Origin: Mantis religiosa | Taxonomy: Eukaryota; Arthropoda; Insecta; Mantodea; Mantidae | Length of the DNA stretch: 64,000 nucleotides | Direction of reading: 5' to 3' | Assembly: GCA_030765055.1 (NCBI GenBank) | Contig: CM060952.1 | Span: 80,790,664 to 80,854,663, forward strand | Part shown: in pieces, positions 58,355 to 64,000 of the stretch | Position numbering within the stretch: position 1 is the first letter of the stretch | Layout of the letters: every line of letters begins with the position of its first letter | Notes under the pieces: generated by a model | Database searches by the model: none | Seen by the model: the letters and a program-made list of their open reading frames with translations, nothing else | Told to the model about the DNA's origin: nothing | Program-made: the position numbers and the translations under genes

Positions 58355-58628
58355 GGCTGGCCCGTAGCTCAGTCGGTAGAGCACCTGCCTGTCGTGCTAG
58401 GGGTCCCGGGTTCGATTCCGGGCTCGGGTTGGGGGATTTTCTCCAACCAAGATGATTCCCCATCTTCCCCAGAGTCGAAAGTATGACTGAGAGTGCGAAT
58501 GTGTGCGTGATCTAATTATTAAACATCTGAAGTACCTGCAACCCAACGTATAGGAGTTAGCACCATTGATATATTCCAAAGGAGAACGGCCGCTGATAGG
58601 ACCACTGCATTTACAATGCGGAGAAATA
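58355..58628 (+). repeat. SINE-A, tRNA-derived, full head
   Basis: ggctggcccgtagctcagtc (A box) and gggttcgattccgggc (B box), then ccagagtcgaaagtatgact, gtgtgcgtgatctaatt and gagaacggccgctgatagga. The tail differs from the other copies after 58590. Confidence 0.85.
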
Positions 58629-58629
58629 A

Positions 58630-58898
58630 ATGAAAAAGCGTATTTATATATGATCTATAAACTCGTAAGAGGCGTAGCCACTTCCACCCGTTTTCACGTT
58701 GTTGTCGATGGGGGGCCTTTTAGACTTCAGGTATTGCTCCACAGAAAGACCCCCTGCTCCCGGGTACCAGAGGCCGGGGTCTTCGGACTTTCGGGTAGAC
58801 CTCACTGAACTGTGTATACAGTGTATACAGGGTTAACAGGATTTTATTTTGATCGTAGGTCTCGGCCTGCAGTTTCGATTCCGAATCACACATACTCA
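58630..58898. other. No recognised gene
   Basis: Short GC-richer stretch with an 80-codon frame that starts in SINE-A and shows no domain. A 10-bp unit occurs twice in tandem near 58813-58830 (tgtatacagtgtatacag). Confidence 0.4.
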
Positions 58899-58906
58899 CA
58901 AAATAC
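58899..58906 (+). repeat. Target-site duplication of the second hAT element, left
   Basis: caaaatac, repeated exactly at 60834-60841. Confidence 0.88.
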
Positions 58907-60833
58907 TAGTACTGCGTGATTTACTCGATTAATTCTTTATTTTAAAGATTAAAAACTTTAATCGAATAATCGAGTCGATTAAATTAATCGATTACAATAA
59001 ATATTAATCAAAACTCTTGTAGCCAAATTTCGCCCTCTTTGTTTTGATGTATTGCTTCCAAACTAAACAGCCTTTCCAACGCAGCAAGCTTTCACTAGAC
59101 ACGTAATGTTCTTTGAACTTTGAATTATATAAAACTTGATAGCTACAACAAATCACTCTGAACACCGAAGAATCTAAATAACACTTCTGTTGTGAAATAT
59201 TCTAAGAGGTACATAACTACATACAGATGCTGACAGAGAGGTTTCTTTCCTTACAGCTTGTGTGTGACAACACAACTGTTTATCGCTTGCTAGCATAAAA
59301 TGAGCTGTACAACCTTGTACCATATAACCAGTTTTTGGTACAACTGGTTACATCGCTGTAGTTTTAACTGTTTCTTGATGATTGAGTTTGATTAAATAAG
59401 AGTCATGAGATCTCTTGTTTTCCGGTGTGGTTTCTAGTGACTTAAATAAAATTTTAGATAAGTCCGATTTCGTAATACATAATTCAATTGTATAATCTGG
59501 ATTACATTTTAATCGAACTTTCTTTCCTAATCAATCACTGCAGGTTACTCCAACATATCGATAAATCGTTATTTCCCTAATAAATCATTTCTGTTAATTA
59601 CTTAAAATTCCTCACTTCTGCGCGTCCATTCATCACTATCAAGAATTCCGAATATCTCTTTCTGAAGACTATTGATTTTCCATTACTATAGTTATTCCTC
59701 TACTTATTTTATGTTTGGCCGATTTACTGCTGTCATCACATTACGTAATACAATTATTACTATAGCCAATCACAAAATTACACATATTTTTACACATTCA
59801 AACTAAAAACTTTTCGTGCTTCCACATCAAGCAAGATTATTGATTTTCTTCTTCTTAGCAACCATTCTTAATTTTTTTATATTGTCATTCCATGGCCTAC
59901 TAATAGTCAGATCAGGAAACAAGAATTTTCAACTGAATATTCATATAAAAAGTTCTTAAAAACATCGTTACAACCAAACACTTCGATTACGCAGCTATGG
60001 AAACAATAACTGATCCCTCTTTTCAGGGCTGGTGGTGGTGTAACTTTACTGTAAACTGCAGTAAGCCAGTAACTTTTCTGAGTTCGTGACAGTGAGCGAA
60101 AGTTTTGTGTTAAAAATTTAAAATAAGTAGAAACTTTTTGTGGTGAGTGAAATTAAAATTGTGGCATACGAAAATCTACTAGGGGAACTGGGTGCTCATT
60201 TCGACTTTCAGCTAAATGAATCTGGTAAAGTGGCCGATAGAAAAAAGTATTTTGTAAAGTGAACTAGGTGAGTCTTCATGTAAACTGTTATTTGAATGTC
60301 AATCTCACAAATCTTAGTAGATATTGATATAATACGTTACTAATTAATTACTTACAAAAATACTGTAGATCTAATTCAATACATAAAGCATGTGGACTTG
60401 ATGCAAACACAAATTTTGAATCTAAATATTTAAAAGTTTCATAAACAATTAAATATACAGCGTATTAAAGTACTTTATATATTTTTTTTTAATTTACGTC
60501 CTCCAACGTTAAGTCATATCGGACGATGAATGGAATGGATGAAATGATGCTCAAATGAGTCCGGGATCCACGGAGCTTAGAGTTACCCGACATTCGTCTT
60601 ACAGGATAAGGGAAAACCCCGGAAAAAACCGTATCCAGGTAACTTACCCTGACCGAGATTCGAACTCAGGACCTCTTGAACGTGAGGCAGACATGCTACC
60701 ACCACGCTACCAAGGCGGGCTATATAATCCTTGAACCTAATTTTCAAGCGGATAATATTTCGATTAAACGATACATTAATCGATTAAAGTAACATGATTA
60801 ATAGATTAAACTTTTGATCTATCTACAGCACTA
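58907..60833. mobile_element. Second hAT transposon, non-autonomous, with nested SINE
   Basis: Left end tagtactg; right end cagcacta, which read on the minus strand is tagtgctg, one mismatch in eight. The exact 8-bp duplication caaaatac flanks it. Many copies of attaatcgattaa-like motifs lie near both ends (58933-59008 and 60760-60800), which could be subterminal transposase-binding repeats. On the minus strand at about 59090-59060 A-L-E-R-L-F-S-L resembles the C-terminal ERxFS motif of hAT transposases; this may be the only coding trace. Without the SINE it is about 1.69 kb. Confidence 0.85.
60483..60722 (-). repeat. SINE-B, full length, nested in the hAT
   Basis: The most complete SINE-B. 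On the minus strand it starts agcccgccttggtagcgtgg, has B box gagttcgaatctcggtcagg, ttttttccggggttttccct, atttgagcatcatttcatcc and cgttggaggacgtaaat, and ends in an A run. Confidence 0.92.
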
Positions 60834-61042
60834 CAAAATACCTTTCAACCTTGTATCAGAAGTAACTACTTTAGTAACGTAAGGGATTGCTGCTGCATGA
60901 GATGTTTTATTCACTGAAAAGTTCTATATAATTTCAGTACAACATTCGTATTCTTATATATATAAATATATATAATACATATAGCTATATAGAAATATTC
61001 ACATAGAAAAACATTCCTATGCTATTGCATACGAATATTTAT

Positions 61043-61152
<110 letters not shown>

Positions 61153-61162
61153 GAATATTTAT

Positions 61163-62785
61163 CTACATATTTTTAAAATTATGTACTTTATTTTATATTT
61201 TAGTTTCACATTTTATATTACTATGAAGTTCATGCGGGTAAATACAGTAAAAAGAATAAATTAAATGTACTTTTTCCATACTTCATTCAATTTCACAGGT
61301 ACATTGTCTTAAGAGCTGATCGCTACGTAATTGATTCTCCAGTAGAGAAAAATTCAAAATGAAACCAGGAATATATACAAAATAATTAATTTCCACAGAA
61401 AATATATTTTCTTAATTCATCTGATTTTAATTCATATTCTTTCTTTAACGTAATCGTCATATTGGGAGAATTTTCTTTGGAATACATAGACAGTGGTGTT
61501 AATTCGTATTTTGGGGCTGTTTTAGTCACCTTAAATCACAGACGCTTTTAGATTGTAGGAAGATAAAAATAATATTCCTCAATCTGCACCTGGAAGTCGA
61601 GTCCAAGACTCCGAAAGCCATGTAAATATAAATATTTGTCTTACATCGCTAGATGAGTTAAGTTTAGAGGAATATAAATTGTTCCTTTGCTAATACTACG
61701 TGTAAAATGAAAGTACGTAACTCTCTGGTGGAAATCTCAGACGCATGTGCTGTAAATAATTGGCAGGAGGTCCATATCAATCAACAGCTTATAGCGGCCT
61801 GAATGATGAGGGCCATATACCCTAATGGAGCTCTCTGTGAAGTGGACTGATTCTTTTCAATGACGTAGTACACGTGCTGCTTTTGATTTCCCCTGCACGG
61901 TAATTCGCCAGCAAAGAGAGTGCCATTTACAAGGGATCATATCCATCCCCCAGTTTCACTTCCGAAATGAGCAGAACATTTTTAATGCGAACAGGGGTGT
62001 AATTACAGCCTCCCTGTGACGTCATTACTAACTCTTGCGAATGATTCTTCACTAGTTTACGAAATGCTAACAAATCCTATATCATACAGAATGCTATTTT
62101 CTCCCTTCAAATTGATATGTAAGTTGATTTTTTTTAAAAAAACGATCGTTTTCATAAAATAGTACACATATGTACTGTGCATTCACCCGTGTTTTAGCCC
62201 GAGACAAGGCTTAGCTAAAATGCCTAGCAATACGGAGATGTGCAAATTATCAGACTCAAAATAATATATTAATTATTATTAACTGTTTGAGCTTATGTCT
62301 CCAAGAAGTTTTGGTATTATCAATACTTAAAGAATTTTTCTCAACCAGGTTTAGATAAATATATTACAAAGTAAATCGAAAGCACAGAATCAATATCCCA
62401 TATAGTCTTGCGGTATACATGGAAATAACTTTTATTCAATTAAATGTAGGCAGATAGGTTTCATATTTACCAAAAGTTGATCTCAGATGACCGCTTTCAA
62501 ACATTCATTACACCTCGAACAATTCAAGAAAATATTCGAAAATTAAATACGAGATTTCTTCTCTGCAAAGGGTGACTGTTCTCTGTAGAATTCTGACACC
62601 ATGGACTGAGTAAAAGATGTTCCAGCAAGAAAAGTTGTTAATTCAGTGATGCTAGGGGACAAAATTATCATGTTATGCATTCACGCAAGGGATTAAATCC
62701 AGTTTAAATTATTTTCAAATTCAGAAATTTTGATACTTTTACCCGACAAATTTATAGGAATCTAATAATTTCCTTACTTTACCGT
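61163..62785. other. No recognised gene; small R1 trace
   Basis: cttaagagctgatcgctacg near 61308 is an isolated R1 motif. The rest is AT-rich with no recognised content. Confidence 0.45.
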
Positions 62786-62789
62786 ATGC

Positions 62790-62885
62790 GTGACTGGTGG
62801 TAGATGAAGCGGTGTCTTGTCGGCTTATCTCCAGTTTCCCGCACCATTCATTCTGCCAACTGTTCCATCATCACATTTTCAAGAA
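62790..62885 (+). repeat. SINE-C body fragment
   Basis: ctccagtttcccgcaccatt and ccaactgttccatcatcaca match the SINE-C body at 31650-31695. The tRNA-like head is missing. Confidence 0.55.
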
Positions 62886-62979
62886 TATCTCCTACCAGAC
62901 TATCGTTTACAAGACAATTTTGATGTTCTCAAAAGTTGTCTAACGATTTTAATTAAAATATCATATCTATGTTTAAGAA

Positions 62980-63445
62980 ACTTCCATGAAAAATGTACTG
63001 AGATGTCCTCCTCATTATGTATGACTTTTGTGTAACCGGTATACCGTAAGAGATAAACAAAATCTTGCTACACAAAATTGTAGACCTTATAAAATACACA
63101 CTATATATTCCTTAAGCAGATAGCCTTTATCACATATTTATTGTTATATGTTTGAATTTTTCAATACTTACACTTTTCTCAAATAGGACGTCGTTATTCG
63201 TTTTTATATGTCTCGACAATGCAAAGGAAAACCAAGTCATTACATAGTTACCAGCTTTTGAAACATTTCAGCATCAGTCAATGTCAACGGTATTCCCATA
63301 TTCGCATTATATATACAAATAAATAAATGAACCATCTGTAAATATATTTGCCTCTATTAACTGAATTAGCCAGAAGAATTACTTTGTATATCGATAATAT
63401 GCTGAAGAATAGGTAGAGAAAGTAATATGAAGATAACATTTAAGA
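62980..63445 (+). repeat. R1 dispersed repeat, forward, long copy
   Basis: accgtaagagataaacaaaa, gtagaccttataaaatacac, ttacacttttctcaaatagg, gtcattacatagttaccagc and ataggtagagaaagtaata in family order. Confidence 0.75.
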
Positions 63446-63700
63446 TATAAGATGTACTAAAACAAATGATAGGGATGCTCCCCTAGAGTGCAGACATCAT
63501 CACCACTTCTATCTGGCATCATTCATACATCTCAACTCGTGACCACGCCCTTGTAAACCAGATTCCTGCTCCAGATATCAACACGTGTACCATTTTGTAC
63601 GACGTGCCAGAGTTTTAGGAGTGTTCGCTACATGTATAAAGTTCAGTCTGCATTATACGACTTTCTGTACTAACTCTTCCAGAGAATATTCTTAAAACGC
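63446..63700. other. Short stretch between R1 copies
   Basis: No domain or repeat recognised. Confidence 0.35.
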
Positions 63701-64000
63701 CTTTTAATATATCTACTTCATGTTTTTGAATGTAAACATTTCTAGATATTGTCTTATTACACATTTGCTTAAAGGTACCCACTAGAAATAAAAGAATACA
63801 TTACACTGTACTGATAGTAAGTATTTTTAAGAACTAGTCACCATGTCATGGCTTTGAAATTTGAATAATCAAAGCTTAAAAAGAAAAGAAAACGAATCCT
63901 TCCTCTTACAAAAGTACATGTTTATGGAAACAGAAATAAATAACAAATGTTTCCAAAATGTTGGACTCAACAATTCGACATAAACTGTATGTTTTAAGAT
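63700..64000 (-). repeat. R1 dispersed repeat, reverse, running off the window
   Basis: atatctacttcatgtttttg, tacactgtactgatagtaag and aagaactagtcaccatgtca follow the reverse R1 order. The last bases (ataaactgtatgttttaaga) lead to the ttttaacgagatc motif, which falls outside. Confidence 0.7.

Noticed and set aside
60700..60760. Target-site duplication of the nested SINE-B
   Set aside because: Only a few TA-rich bases match on the two sides, too little in AT-rich sequence.

Overview
The window looks like non-coding, repeat-packed DNA from an arthropod, most likely an insect with a large genome (a cockroach or another polyneopteran would fit; the species is not determined). The reasons are AT-rich sequence, no intact host gene, many tRNA-headed SINEs, long microsatellites, two satellite arrays and decayed transposons of insect type (hAT, mariner, Tigger/pogo, Helitron, Ty3/gypsy). 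A run of exactly 1000 N (47058-48057) marks an assembly gap.

Layout. 0-7 kb: a short Tc1-like MITE, SINEs, the C-terminal ruin of a hAT transposase near 4.2-4.6 kb, and a Tigger-like element (5624-6220) inserted in a copy of the commonest dispersed repeat, here called R1. 7-10 kb: (AAT)n, (GA)n and a 27-copy satellite of 51 bp. 11-20 kb: SINE-B copies, a possible BED-finger remnant, the 3' end of a Helitron with its helicase pseudogene on the minus strand (14951-15721), and a second copy of the MITE. 20354-22365: a hAT element with an exact 8-bp target duplication and a broken transposase start, split by an 857-bp foldback element that carries tRNA-like sequences. 27793-31960: a 38-copy satellite of 99 bp whose repeats keep one frame open for 714 codons, broken by a SINE. 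37769-38642: a deleted mariner. 41511-44252: a deleted gypsy-type LTR retrotransposon with both LTRs and a tRNA-Leu primer site. 51.6-52.0 kb: an 85-bp tandem array that continues directly out of an R1 copy. 55445-56162: an uninterrupted (AC)359 tract ending in a palindrome. 58907-60833: a second hAT element with an exact 8-bp target duplication and a SINE inside it.

Nothing here works as a pathway. What can be read is the order of insertions: R1 before Tigger; hAT before foldback; satellite before SINE; hAT before SINE. All transposase, helicase and Pol reading frames seen are broken by stops, frameshifts or deletions. The 714-codon satellite frame is the only long open frame that is neither a microsatellite nor the N run, and the pattern of its changes argues for satellite DNA rather than a protein gene.

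Repeat names (R1, SINE-A to SINE-E) are local labels for this window. R1 'forward' means the orientation in which the recurrent motif accgtaagagatagacaaa reads on the + strand.
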